From the NCBI RefSeq assembly GCF_003666245.1, contig NZ_MJLZ01000034.1:1-50027 (forward strand): DNA of 50,027 bases, given 5' to 3'. The stretch is from Brenneria alni. GTDB lineage: Bacteria > Pseudomonadota > Gammaproteobacteria > Enterobacterales > Enterobacteriaceae. Shown here piece by piece: positions 9,649 through 18,388 of this stretch (positions are counted from its first letter, which is position 1; each line of letters begins with the position of its first letter). The notes beneath the pieces were generated by a model. That model was given only the letters and a program-made list of their open reading frames with translations, searched no databases and was not told the origin of the DNA. Both the position numbers and the translations under genes were made by a program.

Positions 9649-9685
9649 TATACTGGCCAGCAGAGAATGGAAAGCGCAGTATAAT
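9649..9685 (+). promoter_or_regulatory. Candidate osmB -10 elements
   Basis: TATACT at 9649-9654 and TATAAT at 9680-9685 lie upstream of osmB. Neither has a good -35 element, which would fit sigma-S-type promoters such as those known for E. coli osmB. This is a tentative reading. Confidence 0.35.
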
Positions 9686-9765
9686 TATTTAATACCGCGA
9701 AAAAGTTGTAATGCGATATTTTCTTCATTTGAAAGAGTGAAGCCGAGAGGAGAAAGGGGAACAAT

Positions 9766-9978
9766 ATGAAAGTAAACAAACAGTTTGCCACCGCAGCTTT
9801 AGCCATCGCACTGACCGTTGCACTGGCTGGCTGCTCCAATATGTCTAAACGCGACCGTAATACGGCCATTGGCGCTGGCGCCGGTGCAATAGGCGGCGCC
9901 GTGCTGACGGATGGCGGCACATTGGGTACGCTCGGCGGCGCAGCCATCGGGGGCATTATTGGCCGTCAGGTCGACTAA
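9766..9978 (+). CDS. osmB: Osmotically inducible lipoprotein OsmB
   Basis: The 70-residue protein has a type II signal peptide ending in LAGC (lipidated Cys23) and a Gly/Ala-rich glycine-zipper segment, ending GRQVD. The stretch SKRDRNTAIGAGAGAIGG is nearly the same as in E. coli OsmB (72 residues). It is a small outer-membrane lipoprotein induced by osmotic stress and stationary phase, of unclear molecular role. The gene is monocistronic. A hairpin (about 9990-10026) follows it. Confidence 0.94.
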   Translation: MKVNKQFATAALAIALTVALAGCSNMSKRDRNTAIGAGAGAIGGAVLTDGGTLGTLGGAAIGGIIGRQVD

Positions 9979-9989
9979 CCAATCAACTG

Positions 9990-10030
9990 ACAGCAGGCTT
10001 CAGAGATTTTTATTCTGAGCCTGTTGTTAT
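9990..10030 (+). terminator. Imperfect terminator hairpin after osmB
   Basis: CAGGCTTCAGA pairs with TCTGAGCCTG, with one mismatch or bulge, around an AT-rich loop, and TTGTTATT follows. It is a plausible but not perfect intrinsic terminator between osmB and convergent yciH. Confidence 0.5.
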
Positions 10031-10052
10031 TCACCGTAAACAGTGCGGATAC

Positions 10053-10388
10053 TCATCCGCCTGCCAGCTTGACCTTCATCCCTTTTGCTTCCAGTAGCTG
10101 TTTCAGTAGATCGCGTTTATCACCTTGTATTTCAATCACGCCCTGTTTTATTGAGCCGCCACAGCCACACTTTTTCTTTAATTCAGCCGCCAGCTTACTC
10201 AGCGCGACATCGTCAAGATCGATTCCGCTGATTAGGCAAACACCTTTACCTTTGCGCCCGCTGGTCTGGCGCTGAATACGAACAATCCCGTCACCCTGAG
10301 GGCGAACGGTTTTCTCCTCTTCCGGTTTGATCCGCCCGGTTTCTGTGGAATACACCAAACGACGACTACTGTCATTGCGGTTCATCAC
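10053..10388 (-). CDS. yciH: SUI1/eIF1-like protein YciH
   Basis: This protein of about 111 residues ends with the SUI1 domain (VRIQRQTSGRKGKGVCLISGI...KKKCGCGGSIKQGVIEIQGDKRDLLKQLLEAKGMKVKLAGG), nearly identical to E. coli YciH. It is the bacterial homologue of eukaryotic initiation factor 1. It has been proposed to act on initiation fidelity and stress translation, but its role is not settled. Either GTG at 10388, touching the pyrF stop, or ATG at 10385 may be used; a GGAGAG ribosome site inside the pyrF end serves both. It is co-transcribed with pyrF, as in E. coli. Confidence 0.95.
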   Translation of the reverse strand: MMNRNDSSRRLVYSTETGRIKPEEEKTVRPQGDGIVRIQRQTSGRKGKGVCLISGIDLDDVALSKLAAELKKKCGCGGSIKQGVIEIQGDKRDLLKQLLEAKGMKVKLAGG

Positions 10389-11126
10389 TCACTCTCCGGT
10401 GGCCAGCGACGTGCGGATATCACGCAACGTTTGCGCCGGATCGGCAGACTGGGTAATCGGACGACCGATCACCATATAATCCACGCCAACGTGCTGTGCC
10501 TGAATCGGTGTCATGATACGGCGCTGATCGCCGGCATCGCTGCCGGCAGGGCGAATACCTGGGGTGACCAGTTTGAATTGATCACCGCATACCTGTTTCA
10601 GACGCACGGCTTCGTGAGCGGAGCAGACCACGCCATCAAGACCACAGTTACACGCCAACAGCGCCAGCCTTTCGGCCTGTTGCGCCGGGCTGGCCGTGAT
10701 ACCCAGATCGCGCAGATCCTGCTCTTCCATACTGGTCAACACCGTAACGGCAGTCAATAATGGCGCATCACTACCGAATGGCAATAACGCGTCTTTCGCC
10801 GCCATCATCATTCTCGCACCACCGCTGGCATGAACATTCACCATCCATACCCCCAGATCGGCGGCGGCGGCGACGGCATGGGCGGTGGTATTCGGGATAT
10901 CATGAAATTTTAAATCGAGGAATACGTCAAAACCCCGCTGCTGTAGCGCCCGTACAAATGGTGGGCCAAACAGGGTGAACATCTCTTTACCCACTTTTAA
11001 CCGGCAATCCTGAGGGGCAATTCGGTCAACAAATGACAAAGCGGCCTGCTGATCGGCATAATCCAACGCCACAATAATCGGGGATGAGGTAGCCTGACTA
11101 TTCTCTTTTCTCTTTTCTCTTTTCAC
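10389..11126 (-). CDS. pyrF: Orotidine 5'-phosphate decarboxylase
   Basis: The 245-residue TIM-barrel enzyme decarboxylates OMP to UMP, the last step of de novo pyrimidine synthesis. The signature [14 protein letters not shown] places the catalytic residues at Asp71, Lys73 and Asp76, and the phosphate-binding MVIGRPIT segment is near the C terminus. It heads the pyrF-yciH operon. The 215-base gap between its start and lapB holds no recognisable gene, so it probably contains the pyrF promoter. Confidence 0.97.
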   Translation of the reverse strand: MKREKRKENSQATSSPIIVALDYADQQAALSFVDRIAPQDCRLKVGKEMFTLFGPPFVRALQQRGFDVFLDLKFHDIPNTTAHAVAAAADLGVWMVNVHASGGARMMMAAKDALLPFGSDAPLLTAVTVLTSMEEQDLRDLGITASPAQQAERLALLACNCGLDGVVCSAHEAVRLKQVCGDQFKLVTPGIRPAGSDAGDQRRIMTPIQAQHVGVDYMVIGRPITQSADPAQTLRDIRTSLATGE

Positions 11127-11341
11127 ATGTCACCCGTTGCAGTTCAAGTCATTATTCGTGCCTGAAATTCCCGCCGCATTCTACCTGCCCCGCTATGGAA
11201 ATCCCAGCCACCTGTTCAGCGAATTCAATCAATGATAGTGTCTGGAAAGGTAGGTGTATTTATTCATTTAGTATGTTGTAACTAAATTAAATATGTGCCG
11301 CATGTTGCCAGTTTCATCTTCACCGTGAAGCAATAATGAGG

Positions 11342-12511
11342 TTATTGACCGTCTAACCCACGAATAGGTTTGATACTTGCCCAGGTTCGGCAGGAAGGAC
11401 AATGCCAATATAATGATTGCGAGGTAAAACCACATTTGCGGCAGCGATAGCGCGGTTTGGTACGGATTTGCTCACCAACCATGTCGCGCAGAACCAGCAA
11501 GTTCTCTTTTGCCCGCCCGTCCTCTGCTTCATTTAGGTGGAAATCCATTAGCCGATGAAATACACGCATCGTCGGGTGCCGTTGAAGCTGGCGGACGATA
11601 TAGGCCTGCGCCGCTTCCGCCCCCTGCTCTTGCTCAACAATATCGGCCAACATCAGTTCCGCCGTCGCACCTGAGTTTTCTTCCACACAACGTTTCAGAA
11701 ACTCGGCCCAGGCCTGAGGCTGCTGTAAATGCTGATAGCACTCTTGCAGCATTGCTACTGTCTCACTAACCAGTTCTTTGTCCTGATCAAGTACCTGTTG
11801 CAGCGAATCAATGGCACGGGCGTATTGCTGCCGGGCCATATAAATGCGCCCCATCATAATTGATACTCTGGCGCACTGCTTATCTGCCGTCGCCCCTTTC
11901 TTCAACAAAGCCAGCGCTTTATCAAGATCGTCACTGCCCATAGCGAGTAATGCCTGCTCGCAGTAAAAATGCGCAATGTCTATCCGACGTTGATCTTCAC
12001 CCATTTTGACCAGTTTTTCCGCCACATCAATGGCGTTTAACCAGTCGCTGGTGGCCTGATGAATCTGCAAAAGTTGCTGTAGTGCGCTGCGCCGGAAATC
12101 CTCTTCGTCCACCAGTTGGTTGAAAACCTCTTCAGCGCGATCATACAACCCTGCGGCCATATAGTCCCGGCCTAGCTGCTGCACTGCGAGCAAGCGTTGC
12201 TCAAATGAAAGAGAGGTACTTTCTGTCAGTGCCTGATGAATGCGAATGGCGCGGTCCACTTCGCCGCGTGAACGAAACAGATTGCCGAGGGTAAGATGTG
12301 CTTCAAAGGTATTACTGTCATCCTTGAGCATGTCGAGAAACAGTTCGACGGCTTTATCCTGTTGGTTAGAGAGCAGAAAGTTCACCCCGGTAACATACTC
12401 GCGTGACAGGCGGTTAGACTCATGCTCCTTGTCCTGCTGCGCACTTCTGCGACCCATGTACCAACCGTAAGCGGCGGCCACTGGCAGCAACAGAAACAGC
12501 AGTTCTAACAT
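11342..12511 (-). CDS. lapB: LPS assembly regulator LapB (YciM)
   Basis: The 389-residue protein has the same length as E. coli LapB. It has an N-terminal membrane anchor (about 1-20), a long run of TPR helices in the cytoplasm (about 35-330) and a C-terminal rubredoxin-like zinc knuckle with Cys357, Cys360, Cys371 and Cys374. LapB works with FtsH to promote degradation of LpxC and so balances lipid A against phospholipid synthesis. It lies 13 bases downstream of lapA in a conserved two-gene operon. Confidence 0.96.
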   Translation of the reverse strand: MLELLFLLLPVAAAYGWYMGRRSAQQDKEHESNRLSREYVTGVNFLLSNQQDKAVELFLDMLKDDSNTFEAHLTLGNLFRSRGEVDRAIRIHQALTESTSLSFEQRLLAVQQLGRDYMAAGLYDRAEEVFNQLVDEEDFRRSALQQLLQIHQATSDWLNAIDVAEKLVKMGEDQRRIDIAHFYCEQALLAMGSDDLDKALALLKKGATADKQCARVSIMMGRIYMARQQYARAIDSLQQVLDQDKELVSETVAMLQECYQHLQQPQAWAEFLKRCVEENSGATAELMLADIVEQEQGAEAAQAYIVRQLQRHPTMRVFHRLMDFHLNEAEDGRAKENLLVLRDMVGEQIRTKPRYRCRKCGFTSQSLYWHCPSCRTWASIKPIRGLDGQ

Positions 12512-12524
12512 AGAAAATGCTTCC

Positions 12525-12830
12525 TTAGTGGGTGGCAGGCTGTACTGGCGTCACGCTTTCCTCGTTCGAGGCTGAGAGTTGTTGTTCCAGGCGCTTGATT
12601 TTACGTTGAGCGCGGCCTAATGCAATGCGCTGACGGAGATAAAACAAACCACAAATTACCCAGCCAAGGATAAACCCCAGCGCAAACAATGCGGCAAGCA
12701 GTGTCGATATACGATAATCCCCTTGCGCCAACAGATAATTAAACGTAATCACCTGATCGTTGTGCGCACCAAGGGTGACAGAAATGATGAATATCGCCAG
12801 CACGAGTAAAAAAATCAGCAAGTATTTCAC
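12525..12830 (-). CDS. lapA: LapA membrane protein (YciS)
   Basis: This 101-residue protein has two hydrophobic segments (about 1-22 and 42-66) followed by a basic coiled-coil-like tail (RIALGRAQRKIKRLEQQL). It matches the DUF1049/LapA family. It is encoded with lapB and is thought to act with it at the inner membrane in LPS homeostasis. The start has a GAAAG-type ribosome site. In E. coli the pair is partly heat-shock controlled; I see no clear sigma-32 promoter here. Confidence 0.93.
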   Translation of the reverse strand: MKYLLIFLLVLAIFIISVTLGAHNDQVITFNYLLAQGDYRISTLLAALFALGFILGWVICGLFYLRQRIALGRAQRKIKRLEQQLSASNEESVTPVQPATH

Positions 12831-12886
12831 GTTTTCTTTCCTGTGATTTGCTATTAACCGAATGAATTATGCCAAATTTTGGCGGC

Positions 12887-13029
12887 ATACCCTAAATAAT
12901 TCGAGTTGCAGAACAAAACGTTGTCGTTTTGAACAACATAAAGCGTTAGCCCTTTACGGGCGGGGCCCAGGGATGGGCTGAGTAGTAAGAGCAGCCAACG
13001 CACATTCAATTTGACGTATGACGGGGATA
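12887..13029 (-). repeat. Hairpin-rich intergenic repeat, copy 2
   Basis: Read on the minus strand it starts with a TATCCCCGTCATAC-type end and finishes with CTGCAACTCGAATTATTTAGGGTAT, the same ends as the copies at 193-389 and 24727-24997. Its interior is different and shorter, with a CAAAACG/CGTTTTG hairpin and a G+C-rich block. It fills most of the gap upstream of lapA. Confidence 0.75.
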
Positions 13030-13294
13030 AATCCCATTACATTACCATCTCCCAAACCAACCGGTGAATATTACATCCCCGTCACCTGAGGTTCTTTGCA
13101 CGGGGGGCGATATCAGGATTGACCTGAAGTATAGCTTTTACCTTGCGGTCGATCGCCGTTTCAATCAACTGATTCTGTTTACTGATGTCATCATTATGAG
13201 AGGCGGCCAGTGTGATTTGACGAAAATAAGGTATGAATTTATAAACGCAGAGGCGGATGGCGTGCCGTCATCCGCAGAGATACAGAATAATGCT
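13030..13294. other. Gap between repeat copy 2 and pgpB
   Basis: No gene is recognised here. A GCGGATG/CATCCGC stem-loop at 13253-13275 lies 20 bases after the pgpB stop and may be its terminator, although no T run follows directly. An 84-codon frame on the plus strand has no recognisable protein features and was not called. Confidence 0.4.
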
Positions 13295-14065
13295 TTACCT
13301 TCTGGCGCTATTGTCTAACGCCTGTTTGTCGATTTCTGCACGCTGGAGAGAGAGCGGGCCACACCATCGTTGGGCCAACCAACAGGCCATCACCACCAGC
13401 AACCAGCTTATCAGCGTAGCGACCACCAGATCCCGCGGCCAGTGCATCCCCAATACCAGACGGCTTCCCATCACAGACGTCGCCCACAGCATCAGCACCA
13501 CTACCGTTTTGTAATGCCGGCGCGCCCACAACAGCCCGACGCCCAGCAAAGCCCAGGTCGCCGCGAACATGGTATGTCCTGACGGAAAAGCAAACCCTGT
13601 TTCAAACTGCCAGTGAAGGCGTAACCACCGGGGGATCTGCGCTTCATCATGCAATTGGTTTTTTACCAGTTCAGCGCGTGCCTTACGTGGCAGAGAGTAG
13701 AAGTAGCTATCGTCAACCTGATGGTTTTTTTCCAGCCAGACGACGAACGGGCGTGGTTCCTGAACCCACTCTTTAATCGCGGACTTCATCCCCTGCCCGA
13801 TCAGTACCGTGATAATCATGATCGCCACGATGCAGATCGCCGGTTTCAGACGAAAGCGCAAACACCACAAAAACCAGGCGCTCAATACGACACTGGTCAA
13901 CGTTCCCCATGGTGAAGTCACCGTTTCTGTAGTCCAGAACAACATGCGCAGCCACAACCCACTATATTCCGGTTGCCACTGCCACCCGCTCACCCAACTA
14001 ATCAATGGCATTATCAGCAGAAATGCCGCACCAATAGTGGTGCGCCTGGCGATGTCGTACATCAT
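13295..14065 (-). CDS. pgpB: Phosphatidylglycerophosphatase B
   Basis: The 256-residue PAP2-family membrane enzyme has all three catalytic signatures: KEWVQEPRP (98-106), PSGH (161-164) and SRLVLGMHWPRD (201-212, with His208 and Asp212). About six transmembrane helices are visible. PgpB dephosphorylates phosphatidylglycerophosphate, undecaprenyl pyrophosphate and other lipid phosphates at the periplasmic face of the inner membrane. It is divergent from ribA as in E. coli. Confidence 0.94.
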   Translation of the reverse strand: MMYDIARRTTIGAAFLLIMPLISWVSGWQWQPEYSGLWLRMLFWTTETVTSPWGTLTSVVLSAWFLWCLRFRLKPAICIVAIMIITVLIGQGMKSAIKEWVQEPRPFVVWLEKNHQVDDSYFYSLPRKARAELVKNQLHDEAQIPRWLRLHWQFETGFAFPSGHTMFAATWALLGVGLLWARRHYKTVVVLMLWATSVMGSRLVLGMHWPRDLVVATLISWLLVVMACWLAQRWCGPLSLQRAEIDKQALDNSARR

Positions 14066-14322
14066 TTATTCCTATAATTCAGTGTGATGACTGAAACAAA
14101 TATTTCACAATTCTATCAGAAAAACCGACACGAACTGTCAGTATGGCGTAAAATGGCTCCCGGTTCCGTCAATGAAAGAACCATCGTCTCACGCTTTTCG
14201 AACCGTTTGAATACGATCAGTGAGTGCAATGCCCTAACTTTTTCAGCGATGGTTTTTTGCTGGTCAAGGCCCCCATCCATCAGTAGGATGCGCGTCAGCA
14301 TTTTTGTTTTTTGGAGAATAAC

Positions 14323-14916
14323 ATGCAGCTAAAACGGGTGGCAGATGCCAAATTACCCACCCCCTGGGGCGATTTCCTGATGGTAGGATTTGAAGAATTA
14401 GCTACAGGACATGATCATCTCGCCTTGGTTTATGGTGATATTTCTGGCCCGGTTCCAGTTCTGGCGCGTGTGCACTCTGAATGTCTGACGGGTGATGCGT
14501 TGTTTAGCCTGCGTTGTGACTGTGGGTTTCAGCTTGAAGCCGCACTGAGCCATATTGCCGAGGAAGGACGTGGCGTACTGCTGTACCACCGCCAGGAAGG
14601 CCGCAATATTGGTATGCTGAATAAGATCCGGGCCTATGCGTTACAGGATTTGGGCGCGGATACCGTTGAAGCAAATCATCAGTTAGGTTTTGCTGCTGAC
14701 GAACGCGACTTCACATTATGTGCGGATATGTTCAAACTGCTGGGTGTCGATGAAGTCAGACTGCTGACCAATAATCCGCAAAAAGTAAAAATTCTCAATG
14801 AAGCCGGCATTAATATCGTCGAGCGGGTGCCGTTGCTGGTAGGCCGTAATCCGAAAAACGAACGCTATCTGGCGACAAAAGCCGCCAAAATGGGCCATCT
14901 GCTGGATATGAAATAA
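14323..14916 (+). CDS. ribA: GTP cyclohydrolase II
   Basis: The 197-residue enzyme converts GTP to 2,5-diamino-6-ribosylamino-pyrimidinone 5'-phosphate, formate and pyrophosphate, the first step of riboflavin synthesis. Zinc ligands in [15 protein letters not shown] (Cys54, Cys65, Cys67) and the HRQEGRNIG motif are intact. The ATG at 14323 is chosen because GGAG lies 6 bases before it and the protein then begins [10 protein letters not shown] like E. coli RibA; an upstream TTG would include the ribosome site. A hairpin follows the gene. In E. coli ribA is next to acnA, but here an oligopeptide-binding-protein remnant separates them. Confidence 0.97.
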   Translation: MQLKRVADAKLPTPWGDFLMVGFEELATGHDHLALVYGDISGPVPVLARVHSECLTGDALFSLRCDCGFQLEAALSHIAEEGRGVLLYHRQEGRNIGMLNKIRAYALQDLGADTVEANHQLGFAADERDFTLCADMFKLLGVDEVRLLTNNPQKVKILNEAGINIVERVPLLVGRNPKNERYLATKAAKMGHLLDMK

Positions 14917-14931
14917 CACATCAATAAATGC

Positions 14932-14966
14932 GAATGCCAGATGAGTCCCCCCTGGCATTCATTCTG
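14932..14966 (+). terminator. Terminator after ribA
   Basis: GAATGCCAG at 14932-14940 pairs perfectly with CTGGCATTC at 14952-14960. The tail ATTCTG is only weakly T-rich. Confidence 0.6.
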
Positions 14967-14983
14967 CCCTAATGCTTGATGAT

Positions 14984-15300
14984 CTAAATATCCTTGCTGT
15001 ATACATCCGCTTTCTGGTCAGGCTTAAACCCACCGACGTAGGGTTTTACCAGTTGCGCCCGCACATAGTAATAAATGGGGAGCAACGAAATCTGCTGCTG
15101 TAGGATTTTTTCCGCCTGATGATAATCGTTATTCCATGCCGTTGAGGTGCCTGCGTTAACCGCACGATCCAGCAGGGCGTCGTAGTCAGCGTGGGAAAAT
15201 TTCCCCTGATTATTGCTATCGCCCGTACGCAACATATTGAAATAGGTGGAAGGCTCATTGTAATCCGCCGCCCAGGACGAGCCCACGACGCAAAATGCTC
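14984..15300 (-). pseudogene. Remnant of OppA/MppA-type binding protein
   Basis: Only about the last 100 residues of a periplasmic oligopeptide-binding protein (normally about 540) remain. The segments SSWAADYNEPSTYFNML, YHQAEKILQQQ, LPIYYYVRAQLVKPYVGG and a lysine-terminated tail match the C-terminal lobe of OppA, and especially MppA, which binds murein tripeptide. No signal peptide or upstream part is present; homology stops close to the acnA 3' end at a 9-bp inverted repeat (15283-15312). It lies between acnA and ribA, which are adjacent in E. coli. I read it as the leftover of a deleted gene. It cannot make a working binding protein. Confidence 0.85.
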
Positions 15301-15312
15301 CACGCGTCGTGG
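15283..15312. repeat. 9-bp inverted repeat after acnA
   Basis: CCACGACGC and GCGTCGTGG are perfect inverted copies around 12 bases, lying 7 bases past the acnA stop and at the broken end of the binding-protein remnant. It may be the acnA 3' hairpin, but no T tract follows. Confidence 0.5.
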
Positions 15313-15318
15313 TCTGAT

Positions 15319-17994
15319 TCAGAGCATATTACGAATCACATAATGCAGGATGCCGTCATTCTGGTAGTAGGTCAGTTCATTGCGGGTATCAATACGGCAA
15401 CGGGTTTTAATCACCTGATTTCGGCCCTCATTATCCGTAATCGTAACCGCTACCGTGGCGCCGGGCGTCAACTGGTTTAATCCGGTAATCGATATTTGCT
15501 CATCGCCGTGCAACATCAAAGTTTTACGCGTTACACCTTGCGGGAACTCCAGTGGCAGGATCCCCATACCGATCAGATTAGAACGGTGAATACGCTCGAA
15601 TGATTCAGCGATAACCACGCGCACCCCCAGCAAACGCGGGCCTTTTGCCGCCCAGTCACGGCTGGAGCCTGAGCCATACTCCTTACCTGCCAGTAAGGCC
15701 AGCGGAACATTTTCCTCTTGATAACGCATGGCGGCGTCATAGATCGTCATCTCGTTTTGTGAAGGGATATGCCGGGTATATCCCCCCTCTTTGCCGGGCA
15801 CCATCTCATTACGGATACGAATATTGGCAAACGTGCCGCGCATCATCACTTCATGATTGCCACGCCGTGAGCCATAAGAGTTAAATTCTTTGGTTTCCAC
15901 GCCACGCTCCAGCAGGTAACGCCCTGCCGGGCTGTCCCGTTTGATATTGCCCGCGGGAGAGATATGATCGGTGGTGACCGAGTCGCCCAGCATGGCCAGG
16001 ATACGGGCACGATGGATATCCTGAACCGGTTCCGGGACTTTTCCCATATTGAGGAAAAATGGCGTCTGACGGATATAGGTCGATTCCTGAGGCCACTGAT
16101 AGGTGGGATTGTTATCAACCTCAATATCTCTCCACTCCTGCGTACCTTCAAATACTGCGGCATATTGTTTATGAAACATATCCGCACTGACGTTCAATAC
16201 CGCGTCGGCCACCTCTTTCGCTGAAGGCCAGATATCCTTCATATAGACCGGACGACCTTGTCGATCCTCACCCAGTGGTTCGCGGGTAAGATCAATATTC
16301 ATATTTCCCGCCAGTGCATATGCCACTACCAGTGGCGGCGAGGCCAGCCAGTTGGTTTTCACCAGCGGATGAATACGGCCTTCAAAGTTACGGTTTCCTG
16401 ACAACACGGCGGCTACGGTTAAATCACCCGCTTTAATCGCCGCTTCAATGGCTTCAGGCAACGGCCCTGAATTACCAATACAGGTGGTGCAGCCGTATCC
16501 CACCAAATTAAAGCCCAATTCATCGAGATACGCCGTTAGTCCGGCTTTGGCATAGTAATCCGTTACCACCCGCGACCCCGGCGCCAGCGATGTTTTAACC
16601 CAGGGCTTTTTCTTCAGCCCTCGTTTTACCGCATTCTTCGCCAGTAATCCGGCCGCCATCAGCACACTGGGATTTGACGTATTGGTACAGGAAGTGATCG
16701 CCGCAATCACAACGGCGCCCTGCTGTAAGCGGTGCGTCTCACCGGACAGGGTAAATTCTTCATAGTCCGGACGATCTTTCACCGTATTGATGTCCAGTTC
16801 CCTGCTGGCATTAAATGCCCGAGGCACACCCGCCAGCGGGACTCTGTCCTGCGGTCGTTTAGGGCCGGCCAGGCTGGTTTCAACACTATCCATGTCCAGC
16901 GACAGTTGACTGGTGAATACAGGTTCATCACCGGTATGTCGCCACAGCCCCTGTTGCTTACTATAGGCTTCCACCAGGGCGATTTGGTCATCGCTACGGT
17001 TAGTCAGCCGCATATATTCCAGCGTGATGCGGTCAACCGGGAAAAAACCGCAGGTAGCGCCATATTCCGGCGCCATATTGGCGATGGTGGCACGGTCGGC
17101 CAATGGTAAATAGTCCAGACCGTCGCCGTAGAATTCAACAAACTTCCCAACCACACCATGCTTACGCAACATTTGGGTCACGGTAAGAACCAGATCGGTC
17201 GCGGTGATCCCTTCACGCATTTTCCCGGTTAACTTAACCCCTACCACGTCCGGGATGAGCATGGAAATCGGCTGGCCCAGCATGGCGGCTTCGGCCTCAA
17301 TCCCCCCGACACCCCACCCCAGTACGCCAAGACCATTAATCATGGTGGTATGTGAGTCCGTCCCGACCAGCGTATCAGGATACGCCATCAGCTTATCCTG
17401 CTGCTGTTCATACCATACCGTTTTTGCCAGATATTCAAGGTTAACCTGATGGCAAATTCCTGTTCCCGGCGGCACCACACTGAAGCGACTGAACGCCTTT
17501 TGCCCCCAACGCAGGAACTGGTATCGCTCATAGTTACGCTCCATTTCCAGTTGGGTGTTGTCAATCAGCGCCTGGTCGTCACCGAAATGGTCAACCGTTA
17601 CCGAGTGGTCGATAACCAGATCAACCGGTGATAGCGGATTCACTTTATTAACATCTCCGCCAAGCCGCTCGACCGCCGCACGCATAGCGGCAAGATCGAC
17701 AACGGCAGGTACACCGGTAAAATCCTGCATCAGCACCCGCGCAGGACGGTAGGCAATCTCCCGCTCGACATGCCCGGTTTTCAGCCATGAAACCACGGCG
17801 TGGAGATCGTCTTGCTGAACCGTATCGTCATCCAGATGGCGTAACAGGTTTTCCAGCAATACTTTTAACGACTTGGGTAAGTTATCAATCGTGCCAAGTT
17901 GCCGGGCCGCCAGGGGCAAACTGTAATAGTGATAGGTTTGTTGCCGTATCCTAAGCGTATCCAGACAGGTGTCGCGAAGAAAATGAGATGACAT
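15319..17994 (-). CDS. acnA: Aconitate hydratase A
   Basis: The 891-residue protein has the same length as E. coli AcnA. It isomerises citrate to isocitrate through cis-aconitate in the TCA cycle; AcnA is the stress- and stationary-phase form. The [4Fe-4S] cluster cysteines lie in AITSCTNTSNPS and GYGCTTCIGNSGPLP, and the C-terminal swivelling domain has the GSSRDWAAKGP motif. The start at 17994 is supported by a strong GGGAGGAA ribosome site four bases upstream; a frame extending ten codons further would bury that site. Transcribed alone, divergent from gstA. Confidence 0.97.
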   Translation of the reverse strand: MSSHFLRDTCLDTLRIRQQTYHYYSLPLAARQLGTIDNLPKSLKVLLENLLRHLDDDTVQQDDLHAVVSWLKTGHVEREIAYRPARVLMQDFTGVPAVVDLAAMRAAVERLGGDVNKVNPLSPVDLVIDHSVTVDHFGDDQALIDNTQLEMERNYERYQFLRWGQKAFSRFSVVPPGTGICHQVNLEYLAKTVWYEQQQDKLMAYPDTLVGTDSHTTMINGLGVLGWGVGGIEAEAAMLGQPISMLIPDVVGVKLTGKMREGITATDLVLTVTQMLRKHGVVGKFVEFYGDGLDYLPLADRATIANMAPEYGATCGFFPVDRITLEYMRLTNRSDDQIALVEAYSKQQGLWRHTGDEPVFTSQLSLDMDSVETSLAGPKRPQDRVPLAGVPRAFNASRELDINTVKDRPDYEEFTLSGETHRLQQGAVVIAAITSCTNTSNPSVLMAAGLLAKNAVKRGLKKKPWVKTSLAPGSRVVTDYYAKAGLTAYLDELGFNLVGYGCTTCIGNSGPLPEAIEAAIKAGDLTVAAVLSGNRNFEGRIHPLVKTNWLASPPLVVAYALAGNMNIDLTREPLGEDRQGRPVYMKDIWPSAKEVADAVLNVSADMFHKQYAAVFEGTQEWRDIEVDNNPTYQWPQESTYIRQTPFFLNMGKVPEPVQDIHRARILAMLGDSVTTDHISPAGNIKRDSPAGRYLLERGVETKEFNSYGSRRGNHEVMMRGTFANIRIRNEMVPGKEGGYTRHIPSQNEMTIYDAAMRYQEENVPLALLAGKEYGSGSSRDWAAKGPRLLGVRVVIAESFERIHRSNLIGMGILPLEFPQGVTRKTLMLHGDEQISITGLNQLTPGATVAVTITDNEGRNQVIKTRCRIDTRNELTYYQNDGILHYVIRNML

Positions 17995-18388
17995 GCTTCC
18001 TCCCAAAGTGACCTGATTAATCATTATTTTGCGTCAACCGATCATTCAATACCCAGCCTGAATATACGGTCTTATTTAAATATAACACAAACAAAAAATA
18101 ACATTTTGGCAACAATACAGTATGAATACAGCGATAGCCTATGGCTATTGATAAAAATAGAAGGGGTGATTTCGACAGATGATAAATTAACTAAAGTTAG
18201 TGGCTCTTTTGGCCGATACATGTAAGGTTAACTGTTAATTTTCTATCGTTTTTTTGTACGACAAACGTTTTGCAGAACGCATCACAACCTGATATCGCTG
18301 TATGTAGTAAAAGTACAAAATACGTTTATTTAATAAACGGCAGCCCATCTTTTGGGATGGATAAAATAATAATATCAAGGGGTTCTAC
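17995..18388. promoter_or_regulatory. acnA/gstA divergent intergenic region
   Basis: This AT-rich region of about 394 bases must hold both promoters. Notable structures are CGTTTATT-T-AATAAACG at 18323-18339, an 8-bp perfect dyad with a one-base centre, a CCATC/GATGG stem-loop at 18345-18360 in the gstA leader, and a small ATAGCC/GGCTAT dyad at 18134-18148. No binding protein was recognised for any of them. Confidence 0.45.

Noticed and set aside
13064..13318. 84-codon plus-strand frame between repeat copy 2 and pgpB
   Set aside because: No ribosome site of note, no recognisable family, and it overlaps the pgpB 3' end.
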